NCBI GenBank assembly: GCA_963204845.1
Contig: CAUJIL010000096.1
Coordinates: forward strand, 1 to 33,184
Source: Pseudomonadota bacterium
GTDB taxonomy: Bacteria > Pseudomonadota > Gammaproteobacteria > Pseudomonadales > UBA5518
Reading direction: 5' to 3'
DNA length: 33,184 bases
In this document: piece after piece, positions 1 to 9,140 of the stretch
Numbering within the stretch: position 1 is the first letter of the stretch
How the letters are laid out: each line of letters starts with the position of its first letter
The notes under the pieces: model-generated
What the model saw: the letters and a program-made list of their open reading frames with translations, nothing else
Told to the model about the DNA's origin: nothing
The model's database searches: none
Translations under genes and position numbers: made by a program

Positions 1-426
1 CCGGCGGCGATCGCCGCGGCGCTGCGCGACGCCGAGGTCGAGGACCTGCAGGAGCGCCTGGTCGACGAACTGTCCGGCGGAGAGCGCACGCGGGTGATGA
101 TCGCGCGGCTGCTGGCGGCCGACCCGACCATCCTGCTGGCCGACGAGCCGGTGGCCGCGCTCGACGCCTACCATCAGTTGCACGCGATGGAGGTCCTCGC
201 CGAACGGGCCGCGCGTGGCACCGCGGTTGCGGTGGTGCTGCACGACCTCAGCCTGGCGGTGCGCTTCTGCCATCGCGTGCTGGTACTCGACCACGGCGCC
301 GTCGTCGCCTGCGGCAACGCGCGCGACGTGTTGCAGCCGGCGATCCTCGAGCCGGTCTACGGCGTGCGCATGCGAGTGATCGACGAGGATGGCGTCGCAG
401 CGATCATCCCCTTGCAGCGACGCTGA
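1..426 (+). CDS. ABC transporter ATP-binding protein (5' truncated by window edge; iron/cobalamin-uptake-like)
   Basis: Frame is open from base 1. Signature motif LSGGE(RTRVMMARLL), Walker B ILLADEPVAALD, H-loop VVLHDLSLA. Stop at 424-426. Confidence 0.85.
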   Translation, partial: PAAIAAALRDAEVEDLQERLVDELSGGERTRVMIARLLAADPTILLADEPVAALDAYHQLHAMEVLAERAARGTAVAVVLHDLSLAVRFCHRVLVLDHGAVVACGNARDVLQPAILEPVYGVRMRVIDEDGVAAIIPLQRR

Positions 427-982
427 GATCCCTGAGCACGGGCCATGCGCCCTCGCGTTCGAGCAGCGCGCGCTTGCGTTCGACGCCCCAGCGGTAGCCG
501 CCGAGCGAGCCGTCGCTGCGCAGCACACGGTGGCAAGGCACCACCACCGCGAGCGGATTGGCGGCGCAGGCGCCGGCGACCGCGCGTGCCGCGGTGGGAA
601 ATCCCGCGCGGCGCGCCAGTTCGGCATACGTAATGGTCTGTCCGGCGGGCACCGTGCCGAGCGCCCGCCAGACCTGCTGGCGGAACGCACTGCCGTGCGG
701 ATCCAGCGGCAACGTGAACGGTTCGTTCGGGCGTTCGACGCGTGCCACCACCGCGGTCAGCGTCACGGTGGATCCCGCTGCGAGGCGGGCGTGCGGAAAG
801 CGCCGCGCGAGCTCGCGCCGCAGCGCCTGCGGATCGTCGCCGAGCAGCACCGCACACACGCCTGCCGCACCCTGTGCGACCAGGATCGCACCGAGCGAAC
901 AACTGCCCAGCGCCACGCCCAGAGAGGCCGGTTCCCGGTGGGTGACGGGCGTGGCCGATCCGGTGTCCATGGTCTGCTCCAT
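404..982 (-). CDS. Methylated-DNA--[protein]-cysteine S-methyltransferase (Ada C-terminal/Ogt-like)
   Basis: Active-site PCHRV in VVVPCHRVLRSDGSLGGYRWGVERKRALLERE; upstream FRQQVWRALGTVPAGQTITYAELARRAG. Confidence 0.92.
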   Translation of the reverse strand: MEQTMDTGSATPVTHREPASLGVALGSCSLGAILVAQGAAGVCAVLLGDDPQALRRELARRFPHARLAAGSTVTLTAVVARVERPNEPFTLPLDPHGSAFRQQVWRALGTVPAGQTITYAELARRAGFPTAARAVAGACAANPLAVVVPCHRVLRSDGSLGGYRWGVERKRALLEREGAWPVLRDLSVAARG

Positions 983-1119
983 CCTGCGCGGCGGTGCTGC
1001 CTATCCTGCACCGGCGCCGTGATGCTGTCACGCGGGGCAGAGGCCGAGGCTGGCGCCGTCGACGCGGGGAGTGGACAATAAACAACGGAATTCCGGTAAC
1101 GAAACGAGGAGCAGTGAAC

Positions 1120-2115
1120 ATGAAATCAGGGACAACCGGGGCGGCGCTCGTACTGGCCGGGGCGCTCCTCGCGCAGGGAGCGGTGCTCGCGAACGAACCG
1201 ATCCAGCCGGTCAAGCCGGCGCGCAACATCGATCTCGGCCTCGCCGAGCTGGGCAAGAAACTGTATTTCGATCCGCGCCTGTCGCGCTCGGGATTCATTT
1301 CCTGCAATTCCTGCCACAACCTCTCGATGGGCGGCACCGACAACATCCCGACCTCGATCGGCCACAAGTGGCAGCAGGGGCCGATCAACGCGCCGACCGT
1401 GCTGAACTCGAGCCTGAACATCGCGCAGTTCTGGGACGGCCGTGCCGCGGACCTCCAGGAGCAGGCGGCGGGCCCGATCGCAAATCCCAAGGAAATGGCC
1501 TTCACGCACCGCCTCACCATCGACGTGCTGGCCTCGATTCCCGGGTACGCGAGGGAGTTCAAGCAGGTGTTCGCCAGCGACAAGATCACCATCGACGAGG
1601 TCACCGCCGCGATCGCCGAGTTCGAAAAGACGCTGGTGACGCCGGATTCGCGCTTCGACCAGTGGTTGCTCGGGGACGCCAGTGCGCTGAACGCACAGGA
1701 ACTCGCCGGCTACAAGCTGTTCAAGGAAAGCGGTTGCATCGCCTGTCACAACGGCGAGGCGGTCGGTGGCAACTCGTACCAGAAGATGGGCGTCGTGGCG
1801 CCGTACCAGGCATCGGTGGACGCCGAAGGCCGGTCGGCGGTTACCGGCAAGGACTCCGACCGCTTCAGCTTCAAGGTACCGACGCTGCGCAACGTCGAGC
1901 TGACGTACCCGTACTTCCACGACGGCGCAGCGAACACGCTCGGCGAGGCGGTCGACGTCATGGGACGGCTGCAACTGGGGCGCACGTTCAATGCCGAGGA
2001 GAACGCCAGCATCGTCGCGTTCCTGAAGACGCTGACCGGCGAACAGCCGCGACTGCTGCTGCCGATCCTGCCGCCTTCGGTCGACGCGACCCCGCGGCCG
2101 GTGCCGTTCGACTGA
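1120..2115 (+). CDS. Di-heme cytochrome c peroxidase (CCP/MauG family), exported
   Basis: N-terminal signal-like segment; two CxxCH motifs (CNSCH, CIACH); LGKKLYFDPRLSRSG and VPTLRNVELTYPYFHDG motifs. ATG at 1120 preceded by gaggag. Confidence 0.92.
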   Translation: MKSGTTGAALVLAGALLAQGAVLANEPIQPVKPARNIDLGLAELGKKLYFDPRLSRSGFISCNSCHNLSMGGTDNIPTSIGHKWQQGPINAPTVLNSSLNIAQFWDGRAADLQEQAAGPIANPKEMAFTHRLTIDVLASIPGYAREFKQVFASDKITIDEVTAAIAEFEKTLVTPDSRFDQWLLGDASALNAQELAGYKLFKESGCIACHNGEAVGGNSYQKMGVVAPYQASVDAEGRSAVTGKDSDRFSFKVPTLRNVELTYPYFHDGAANTLGEAVDVMGRLQLGRTFNAEENASIVAFLKTLTGEQPRLLLPILPPSVDATPRPVPFD

Positions 2116-2133
2116 CGCCAACGGTGCGGGGCT

Positions 2134-3066
2134 TCAGCCCAGGGTGGTGTCGAGCACCATCATGATCGCGAAGCCGGCCATCAGCCCCAGCGTGGCCGGG
2201 GTCTGGTGGCCGTTGCGGTGGGTCTCCGGGATCACCTCGTGCGAGACCACGAACAGCATCGCGCCGGCGGCCAGCCCCATGCCGAGCGGATAGGCGAGCG
2301 GAAAACCGCTCGCCAGTCCCAGGCCGATCAGCGCGCCCACCGGTTCCAGCGTGCCGCTCAGCGCGGCCACGCCTACCGCGGGCGCAGGCGCGAGCCCGAC
2401 ACTGCGCAGTGCGAGCGCCACCGCCAGTCCTTCCGGGATGTCCTGCAGCGCGATCGCGACCGCCAGCGGCAGGCCGTCCTCGAGACTGCCTTGCGAGAAG
2501 GCGACCCCGACCGCCATGCCCTCGGGCAGGTTGTGCAGCGCGATCGCAAACACGAACAGCCACATCCGCGGGCAGCGTGCGTGGCCGGGGCCGCAGGGGC
2601 CGGTGGATTCGTGTTCGTGCGGCGTGAACTGTTCCAGTCCGAGCATCAACAGCACCCCGAGGCCCATCCCGAGCACCACGACCGCGGCGCCCAGCGGTTC
2701 GTTGCCGAGGATGCGTGAACCGGCCTCGAGCCCCGGCAGCAGCAGCGAGAACGCGGTGGCGGCGAGCATCATGCCGGCGGCCATGCCCATCAGGCTGTCC
2801 TCGAGCCGTCGCGGCATGCTGCGCAGGGCGAGCGCGGGCAGGGCGCCCAGCGTGGTCGTGGCGAAACCGGCGGTGCCGCCGAGCAACGCGAGTTGCAGTG
2901 CCCGCGTGGCGTCGCCGTTCGCCAGCGCGACGACGCTCTGGGCGAGCAGCACGATCACCGCGAACCCGGCGATCGCCAGCCCGGTCGCCGCGAGCGGGTG
3001 GGCGCGCACGTGCGCCTGCAGCGAGACGGTCCACGCCTGCTCTCCGGCCATGCGGCTGGTGCTCAT
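2134..3066 (-). CDS. ZIP family divalent metal transporter
   Basis: Multiple hydrophobic segments; FAIALHNLPEGMAVGVAFSQG and AIALQDIPEGLAVALAL (ZIP HNxPEG motifs). ATG at 3066 (MSTSRMAG...). Confidence 0.88.
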   Translation of the reverse strand: MSTSRMAGEQAWTVSLQAHVRAHPLAATGLAIAGFAVIVLLAQSVVALANGDATRALQLALLGGTAGFATTTLGALPALALRSMPRRLEDSLMGMAAGMMLAATAFSLLLPGLEAGSRILGNEPLGAAVVVLGMGLGVLLMLGLEQFTPHEHESTGPCGPGHARCPRMWLFVFAIALHNLPEGMAVGVAFSQGSLEDGLPLAVAIALQDIPEGLAVALALRSVGLAPAPAVGVAALSGTLEPVGALIGLGLASGFPLAYPLGMGLAAGAMLFVVSHEVIPETHRNGHQTPATLGLMAGFAIMMVLDTTLG

Positions 3067-3116
3067 GTGCTGCTGGCTCTCCGATAGTGCGTGGTGGCGG
3101 TCGCGTGTCCTATGGC

Positions 3117-4115
3117 TCAGCCCGGGGCGTCGCCCGCCGCCGGTCCGCTGGTCAGCCGCTGCAGGATCCCGGCGATGAGGCGGGCGAACACCGCCTCGTG
3201 CTCCGTCAGGCGGCATTCGTCGGGCTCGCCGATCTCGATGTCGTCGCTGTGGATCGCGAGCGGCGGCACGACGCCCGCGGCGTTGATCCGCCGCACCAGC
3301 GGCGTGAACTCGCGCTGCAGCAGCGCCAGATCGTCGCGGGTGATCCGGTGCCGGTAGTCGGCTTCCTGATCGCCGTAGATCAGCGCATCGCTGGCGATGA
3401 TCCCCGGCCGGTCGCTGTCCAGCACCCCGTTCATCTCGCGCAGCAGCGCGATCTCGAACGGCGTCATGCTGCGGTTGATACGTGGATTGGCCAGTTCGAG
3501 TCCCGCGAGCGAGTCGAGCTCCAGTACGTGCAAAAAGAAGTCGCGGACCAGATCGTCCCGGACGCTGTCGTAGTTGCGCACGCGCAGCAACGTCGGATCG
3601 AATGTCTGCTGCAACCGCATCGCCACGCGCAGCGGCGCCGCGCGGAAACCCCGCAGGAACTCCGCAAAGGTTCCGGCGTAACGGTGTCGTTTCACCTGCT
3701 GGTGGTAACTCGAGACCGCGAGTCCCGCCACCGAGCGCAGGTAGATCGAAATTCGCGCCGTGTAGCCGATCCGCTCGACCTCGGCCAGAAAGCTCGCGAG
3801 CGCGGTATCGCTGGCGCCGATCAGGGTTTCCGAGGAGTACACCAGGTCCAGCCCCTCGGCATGCGCCCGGCGGATCTCCGGGTACACGCCGGCGGTATCC
3901 AGGCTGCGGTTCGCCAGCGCCGGCACCTCGAGCAGTTTCCCGATCGCCAGCGCGTTGCCGCTCGAGATCCGGCCAGCCCGCGCGGCCGCGACGCTGCCCG
4001 ACTCCGGGTAGAGCACGCCGCGCGCGCGCAGTGCCTCGACGTTGCGCGCCAGCGCTGACTGGATGGCGGAGGATCCCGTCTTCGGGATACCGATATGGAG
4101 CGTCAGGACCGGCAT
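3117..4115 (-). CDS. Sulfotransferase-like P-loop protein
   Basis: N-terminal LTLHIGIPKTGSSAIQSAL resembles the PAPS-binding P-loop of sulfotransferases; later ISIYLRSVAGLAVSSYHQQV. Start taken at ATG 4115. Confidence 0.6.
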   Translation of the reverse strand: MPVLTLHIGIPKTGSSAIQSALARNVEALRARGVLYPESGSVAAARAGRISSGNALAIGKLLEVPALANRSLDTAGVYPEIRRAHAEGLDLVYSSETLIGASDTALASFLAEVERIGYTARISIYLRSVAGLAVSSYHQQVKRHRYAGTFAEFLRGFRAAPLRVAMRLQQTFDPTLLRVRNYDSVRDDLVRDFFLHVLELDSLAGLELANPRINRSMTPFEIALLREMNGVLDSDRPGIIASDALIYGDQEADYRHRITRDDLALLQREFTPLVRRINAAGVVPPLAIHSDDIEIGEPDECRLTEHEAVFARLIAGILQRLTSGPAAGDAPG

Positions 4116-4228
4116 CGATGCCCTCCAGCAGTTCGGGGCCTGGGCCCGAGATCCGATACGAGCGGCGCAGTCTAGCAAAAGCGGCCGGATCGTCGGGGGG
4201 GCTGCTTGCAGTACAAGGATCGATCGTA

Positions 4229-4254
4229 GAAGATAGTAATTGATTACTTTCTTC
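4229..4254. promoter_or_regulatory. Putative TetR-family operator palindrome
   Basis: GAAGATAGTAAT-TG-ATTACTTTCTTC: 12-bp arms with one mismatch around a 2-bp centre, 13 bp before the TetR ATG (4268). Confidence 0.6.
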
Positions 4255-4267
4255 CTTGGAGTGGTCG

Positions 4268-4876
4268 ATGAGCGATACCGAACGCTATCTGCCCGCGGAG
4301 CAGCGCCGTGAGCGAACTGTCCAGGCGGTAATCGAACTCGCCGCGGAACAGGATCCGGCCGCGATCACGACGGCCGCGATCGCGAGCCGCATGCACCTGA
4401 CGCAGGGCGCGCTGTTCCGCCACTTTCCCAGCAAGGAGGCAATCTGGGAGGCAACGATGGCGTGGGTGGCGCGGCGCCTGCTGGAGCGCGTCGAGCAAGC
4501 CGCGCAGGGGCAGTCCTCGCCGCTGGCCGCGCTGGAGGCGATGTTCCTGGCGCATGCATCGTTCGTGTCGGCGCACCCGGGTGTGCCGCGCATGATGTTC
4601 GGCGAACTGCAGCGCGCCGGGGACACACCGGCGAAGCGCCTGGCCCGCACGTTGATCGCGCAGTACGCGGCGCGCTTGCGCTGCCTGATCGAGGACGGCA
4701 AGTCGCGCGGCGAAGTGTGTCCCGGGCTCGACGCCGAGGCGGCCGCGACGCTGTTCATCGGCTCGCTGCAGGGGCTGGTGATGCAGTCGCTGATCGCTGG
4801 CGATCTGGCGCGCGTCGCGGCCGAGGCGCCACGGGTATTCACCCTGTACCGACGCGCCGTGGAGGCCTCGCCATGA
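4268..4876 (+). CDS. TetR family transcriptional regulator
   Basis: HTH region ITTAAIASRMHLTQGALFRHFPSKEAIWEATMAW; GGAG ribosome-binding site before ATG 4268. Confidence 0.9.
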   Translation: MSDTERYLPAEQRRERTVQAVIELAAEQDPAAITTAAIASRMHLTQGALFRHFPSKEAIWEATMAWVARRLLERVEQAAQGQSSPLAALEAMFLAHASFVSAHPGVPRMMFGELQRAGDTPAKRLARTLIAQYAARLRCLIEDGKSRGEVCPGLDAEAAATLFIGSLQGLVMQSLIAGDLARVAAEAPRVFTLYRRAVEASP

Positions 4877-6024
4877 ACTTTCCCCGCATCGCCCCGCGTG
4901 CGCTCGTGCTGCTTGCGGCACTGCCGTCGCTGCTGGCGCTGTTCGGCTACGTGGCGTTGCGTTCGGGGCCGCTGGCGCCGGTGCCGGTGACGGTGGCCAC
5001 GGTCGCGAGCCGCACGATCACGCCGGCGCTGTTCGGCGTCGGCACCGTCGGGGCGCGCCACGTGCACCGGATCGGCCCGACCGCCCCCGGTCGCATCGCG
5101 GATCTCGCGGTCGATGTCGGTGGGCGGGTACGCGCCGGCCAGACGCTGGGTGCGATGGACCCGGTAGATCTGACAGCGCGCATCGCGGCGCAGGATGCGG
5201 CGCTGCTGCGTACGGCTGCCGCCGAGCGCGAGGCCGTGGCCCGCCACGACTACGCGCGCAGCCAGCTGCAGCGCTATGAACGCCTGTTCGTCCAGCGCTC
5301 GGTGAGTGAGGAAGTGCTCACCGCGAAGCGCCAGGAAATGGCGATCACCGACGCGGCGCTGGCCGCCGCGCGCGGCGAGATCGCACGCGTGCGCGCCGAC
5401 GGCGAGGCCTTGCGGGCGCAACGCGCCAACCTCCGGCTGCTGTCGCCGGTCGACGGGCTGGTGGTGGTGCGTAGCGCCGACCCCGGCACCACGCTGGTCG
5501 CCGGACAGGTGGTGTTCGAGATCATCGACACCGCCAGCGTGTGGATCGACGTGCGCTTCGACCAGTCCGGCGCGGCCGGGCTGGTGGCGGGGCTGCCCGC
5601 CCGCATCGTGCTGCGTTCCAGTGGCCTGGAGCCGATCGATGGCCACGTGCTGCGCGTCGAACCGGTGGCCGATGCCGTCACCGAGGAACTGCTCGCGAAG
5701 GTCGTATTCGATACCTTGCCGCCGCGCCTGCCCGCGCTCGGTGAACTCGCCGAGGTCACGGTGGACCTGGCGCCACTGGCCGCGGCACCGGTGATCCCCA
5801 ATGCCGCGCTGCGGCGCGGAGCGGACGGCCCCGGGGTGTGGCGGCTCGGCGAGGAAGGGGTCGAGTTCGTGCGCGTCACGCCGGGCCGGGGGGATCTCGA
5901 CGGACTGCTGCAGATCGAGGCGGGCCTGCAGCCGGGCGATCGCATCGTGGTGTACAGCGCCCGTGCATTGGGCGCGCGCAGCCGGCTGCGCGTCGTCGAC
6001 GAGATCGCGCGGAGTGCCCGATGA
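4873..6024 (+). CDS. HlyD-type periplasmic adaptor (membrane fusion protein)
   Basis: N-terminal TM, GRIADLAVDVGGRVRAGQTLGAMDPVD lipoyl-like hairpin, VDGLVVVRSADPGTTLVAGQVVFEIID second half. Overlaps the TetR stop by 4 bp. Confidence 0.88.
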   Translation: MNFPRIAPRALVLLAALPSLLALFGYVALRSGPLAPVPVTVATVASRTITPALFGVGTVGARHVHRIGPTAPGRIADLAVDVGGRVRAGQTLGAMDPVDLTARIAAQDAALLRTAAAEREAVARHDYARSQLQRYERLFVQRSVSEEVLTAKRQEMAITDAALAAARGEIARVRADGEALRAQRANLRLLSPVDGLVVVRSADPGTTLVAGQVVFEIIDTASVWIDVRFDQSGAAGLVAGLPARIVLRSSGLEPIDGHVLRVEPVADAVTEELLAKVVFDTLPPRLPALGELAEVTVDLAPLAAAPVIPNAALRRGADGPGVWRLGEEGVEFVRVTPGRGDLDGLLQIEAGLQPGDRIVVYSARALGARSRLRVVDEIARSAR

Positions 6025-7223
6025 TCAGTCTCGCCGCGCGTGACATCGTCCACGGCTGGGGCAAGTTCGTGTTCACCGGGGTCGGGCTCGGGTTGCTGAT
6101 CGGCGTCACGCTGATCATGGCCGGCGTCTACCGTGGCATGGTCGACGACGCCAAGGCGCTGCTCGACAACAGCGGCGCGGAGCTGTGGGTGGTGCAGCAG
6201 GACACGCTGGGGCCGTATGCCGAGCCCTCGAGCGTGCGTGACGACACCTGGCGGCGCCTGCGCACGACGCCGGGCGTGGCGCGCGCCGCGAACGTCACCT
6301 ATCTGACCATGCAACTCGCCACCTCCGCCGGCGAGGTACGCGCGATGGTGGTCGGCGTGCCGCCCGGCGAGATCGTCGCGCCGGGCTGGCCACCGTTCCT
6401 GGTTGCCGGGCGGCACATCACGCGCAGCCATTACGAGGCGGTCGCGGATCTGGCCAGCGGCGCCCGCCTCGGTGACGTGCTGAAGATCCGCCGTCACCGC
6501 TACACGGTGGTGGGGCTCACGCGGCGCATGGTTTCCGCGAGCGGTGACCCGATGGTGTTCATCCCGCTGCGCGACGCCCAGGAGGCGCAGTTCCTGAAGG
6601 ACAACGACGCGGTCCGCGCGACGCGCCGGCGCAACGCGGCCGACCCGGCGTTCGACCGCCCCGGCGTCCCCGGGCTGCTCGCGGCGATCGACGAAGCGCA
6701 GAGCGCCAATCCCTGGGTCAACGCGGTGCTGGTGACGCTGCAGCCGGGCGCATCCGCCACGGAGGCCGCGCAGGCGATCCGCCGCTGGGCGCGGCTGACC
6801 GTCTACACCCGCGAGGCGATGGAGGCGATCCTGGTCGGCAAGCTGATCGCGACCTCGGCGCGCCAGATCGGCATGTTCCTGGTGATCCTCGGCGTGGTCA
6901 GCGCGACCATCGTCGCGTTCATCATCTACACGCTGACGATGGACAAACTGCGCGAGATCGCCGTGCTCAAGCTGATCGGCACCCGCAACCGCACGATCGC
7001 GGCGATGATCCTGCAGCAGGCGATCGCGCTCGGTCTGATCGGCCTCGTGACCGGCCGCATCGCGGCGACCTGGGCGGCGCCGGCGTTTCCGAAATACGTG
7101 CTGCTGGTGCCGCAGGACACGCTGGCGGCGCTGTGCATCGTGATCGCGATCTGCGTGCTCGCGAGCCTGGTGGCGATCCGCCTCGCGCTGGCGGTCGATC
7201 CGGCCGAGGCGATCGGAGGCTGA
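6021..7223 (+). CDS. ABC transporter permease, FtsX/MacB-like
   Basis: N-terminal TM, large extracytoplasmic region, C-terminal TM cluster with MDKLREIAVLKLIGTRNRTIAAMILQQA (FtsX-like). ATGA overlap with the upstream gene. Confidence 0.88.
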   Translation: MISLAARDIVHGWGKFVFTGVGLGLLIGVTLIMAGVYRGMVDDAKALLDNSGAELWVVQQDTLGPYAEPSSVRDDTWRRLRTTPGVARAANVTYLTMQLATSAGEVRAMVVGVPPGEIVAPGWPPFLVAGRHITRSHYEAVADLASGARLGDVLKIRRHRYTVVGLTRRMVSASGDPMVFIPLRDAQEAQFLKDNDAVRATRRRNAADPAFDRPGVPGLLAAIDEAQSANPWVNAVLVTLQPGASATEAAQAIRRWARLTVYTREAMEAILVGKLIATSARQIGMFLVILGVVSATIVAFIIYTLTMDKLREIAVLKLIGTRNRTIAAMILQQAIALGLIGLVTGRIAATWAAPAFPKYVLLVPQDTLAALCIVIAICVLASLVAIRLALAVDPAEAIGG

Positions 7224-7224
7224 G

Positions 7225-7974
7225 ATGAGTGGTACCGGGATTCGCATCGAAGGCCTGCGCAAGCGCTACGGCAGCGGCGACACCGCGGTGGATGCGCTGA
7301 AGCAGGTGGACATGAGCGTCGCGCCGGGCGAGGTGGTCGGGCTGATCGGGCCCTCCGGCTCGGGCAAGAGCACGCTGCTGAAGTGCCTCGGGGCCGTGAT
7401 CGAGCCGACGGCCGGACGCATGACGCTCGGGGAGGACCGGATCTACGACGACGGCTGGCGGGTGCGCGACCTGCGCGCGTTGCGACGCGATCGCATCGGC
7501 TTCGTGTTCCAGGCGCCGTACCTGATCCCGTTCCTCGACGTCACCGACAACGTCGCGCTGCCGCCGATGCTGGCGGGTGTGCCGAACGCCGAGGCGCGGC
7601 GACGGGCGCTCGAGTTGCTGGAGGCCCTCGAGGTCAGCCACCGCGCGACGGCCATGCCCTCGCAACTGTCCGGCGGCGAGCAGCAGCGGGTCGCGATCGC
7701 CCGCGGGCTGGTGAACCGGCCGCCGGTGATCCTTGCCGACGAACCGACCGCCCCGCTCGACAGTGCGCGCGCGCTCACCGTGATCCGCATCCTGAACGAG
7801 ATGGCGCATCGCTACCGCACGGCGGTGATCGTGGTCACGCACGACGAGAAGATCATCCCGACCTTTGCCCGCATCTACCACATCCGCGACGGTGTCACGC
7901 AGGAGGAACAAGGCGAGGGGCGCGGCATTGCTTCGCGCCTCGCTCAGGCTCCGGACCCGGAGTCGCTCAGGTAG
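7225..7974 (+). CDS. ABC transporter ATP-binding protein (LolD/MacB/DevA-like)
   Basis: Walker [10 protein letters not shown], signature [15 protein letters not shown], Walker [14 protein letters not shown]-loop VVTHD. Confidence 0.95.
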   Translation: MSGTGIRIEGLRKRYGSGDTAVDALKQVDMSVAPGEVVGLIGPSGSGKSTLLKCLGAVIEPTAGRMTLGEDRIYDDGWRVRDLRALRRDRIGFVFQAPYLIPFLDVTDNVALPPMLAGVPNAEARRRALELLEALEVSHRATAMPSQLSGGEQQRVAIARGLVNRPPVILADEPTAPLDSARALTVIRILNEMAHRYRTAVIVVTHDEKIIPTFARIYHIRDGVTQEEQGEGRGIASRLAQAPDPESLR

Positions 7975-8273
7975 AGACCGATCACGCCGGTCGCGATCAC
8001 CGCCAGAAAGAAGATCCGTTGCGGCGTCAGCTGCTCATCGAAGAAGCAGGCACCGATGGCCGCAATCACGGCGATCCCCACGGCCGACCAGATCGCGTAG
8101 GCGACGCCGATGTCGATGGTTCTGACCGCCATGGTCAGGGTCAGGATGCTGCCAAAATAGAAAACGAAGACGCCCACGGAAGGGAGCAAGCGAGTGAAGC
8201 CCTCCGAGAGCTTCATGCAGGTGGTGCCCGAGATCTCGAGCGCAATGGCAGCGAACAGATAGACCCAGTGCAT
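7944..8273 (-). CDS. Small multidrug resistance (SMR) family transporter
   Basis: 109 aa, four hydrophobic helices; AIALEISGTTCMKLSEGF with the conserved TM1 Glu, VAYAIWSAVG motif. Confidence 0.9.
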   Translation of the reverse strand: MHWVYLFAAIALEISGTTCMKLSEGFTRLLPSVGVFVFYFGSILTLTMAVRTIDIGVAYAIWSAVGIAVIAAIGACFFDEQLTPQRIFFLAVIATGVIGLYLSDSGSGA

Positions 8274-8312
8274 CGCAGGCGCCTCGCGTCAGGAAAAAGT
8301 CCGCCGGTGTGG

Positions 8313-9116
8313 CTACGCGGGACGCTTGCGCGCGACGACACGGCCCTGGGCGATCTTGCCGGATTTTGCGAGTTCGTTCAGGAACATCATCTCGCCCGCG
8401 ACCGTGCGCAGCATGTCCATGTCGAAGTCCAGGATGCGCAGCGCGTCGTAGGTGAACTGCTTGTCGACCATCTCGAGATACAGATCGAGCCACGGAGAGA
8501 AACGCCCGGTATCCTCCGCCTCGATGATCGAGCAGTCGTTCTGCGCCAGCAGTCGCGCGTAACCCGCCAGCGACTCGACGTTCGGGAACTTCATGAACGC
8601 CCGGTAGCGTCGGCTTTCCTCGCCGCTCATCGGGGTCTCGCCGAGCACCCAGTCGGTGAAGGCGATCGTGCCTCCTGGCGTGACCAGGCGCGCCGCCTCG
8701 CGGATCAGCGCCGCCTTGTCGACCACATAGCACCACGCGTCCTCGCTCCAGACGAAATCGGCGCAGCCGTCGGGAAGGCCGCTGTCGGTCACGTCGGCCT
8801 GGACGAACGTGATCCGGTCACCGAGGCCCTCTTCGGCGCAGCGCCGTTTGCCACGCTCGATCACCGTTGCCGATGCGTCCACGCCGGTCATCCGTTGCAC
8901 ATCGCGGAAGCGCGCCAGGAAGCGCATGCCCGCACCGTTGCAACAGCACAGATCCATGCCGTGGCTGGCGCCGGCGATGCCGGCGCGTGCGGACAGATCC
9001 ATCGATGACTGGAAGCCGCCGATGTGGATCTGGTGGCCCATGATCAGTTCCCACAGATCACCCTCGGGGCCGTTGTACACGGCCTGGACTTCCTCGAGCC
9101 CGACGTCGTCGCTCAT
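8313..9116 (-). CDS. Class I SAM-dependent methyltransferase (possibly sarcosine/dimethylglycine N-methyltransferase-like)
   Basis: Rossmann motif I region GMDLCCCNGAGMRFLARF, motif II GVDASATVIERGKRR, VQADVTDSGLPDGCADFVWSEDAWCYV; N-terminal GHQIHIGGF. Substrate is not determinable. Confidence 0.75.
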   Translation of the reverse strand: MSDDVGLEEVQAVYNGPEGDLWELIMGHQIHIGGFQSSMDLSARAGIAGASHGMDLCCCNGAGMRFLARFRDVQRMTGVDASATVIERGKRRCAEEGLGDRITFVQADVTDSGLPDGCADFVWSEDAWCYVVDKAALIREAARLVTPGGTIAFTDWVLGETPMSGEESRRYRAFMKFPNVESLAGYARLLAQNDCSIIEAEDTGRFSPWLDLYLEMVDKQFTYDALRILDFDMDMLRTVAGEMMFLNELAKSGKIAQGRVVARKRPA

Positions 9117-9140
9117 GGCCAATCTCCTGACGCGAAACAC

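Noticed and set aside
1086-1095. CGGAATTCCG palindrome upstream of the cytochrome c peroxidase
   Set aside because: Only a 10-bp palindrome with no extension; chance occurrence is plausible and no regulator is indicated.
5274-7262. 662-aa minus-strand ORF opposite the MFP/permease genes
   Set aside because: Antisense to coherent exporter genes; His/Arg/Asp-rich shadow frame.
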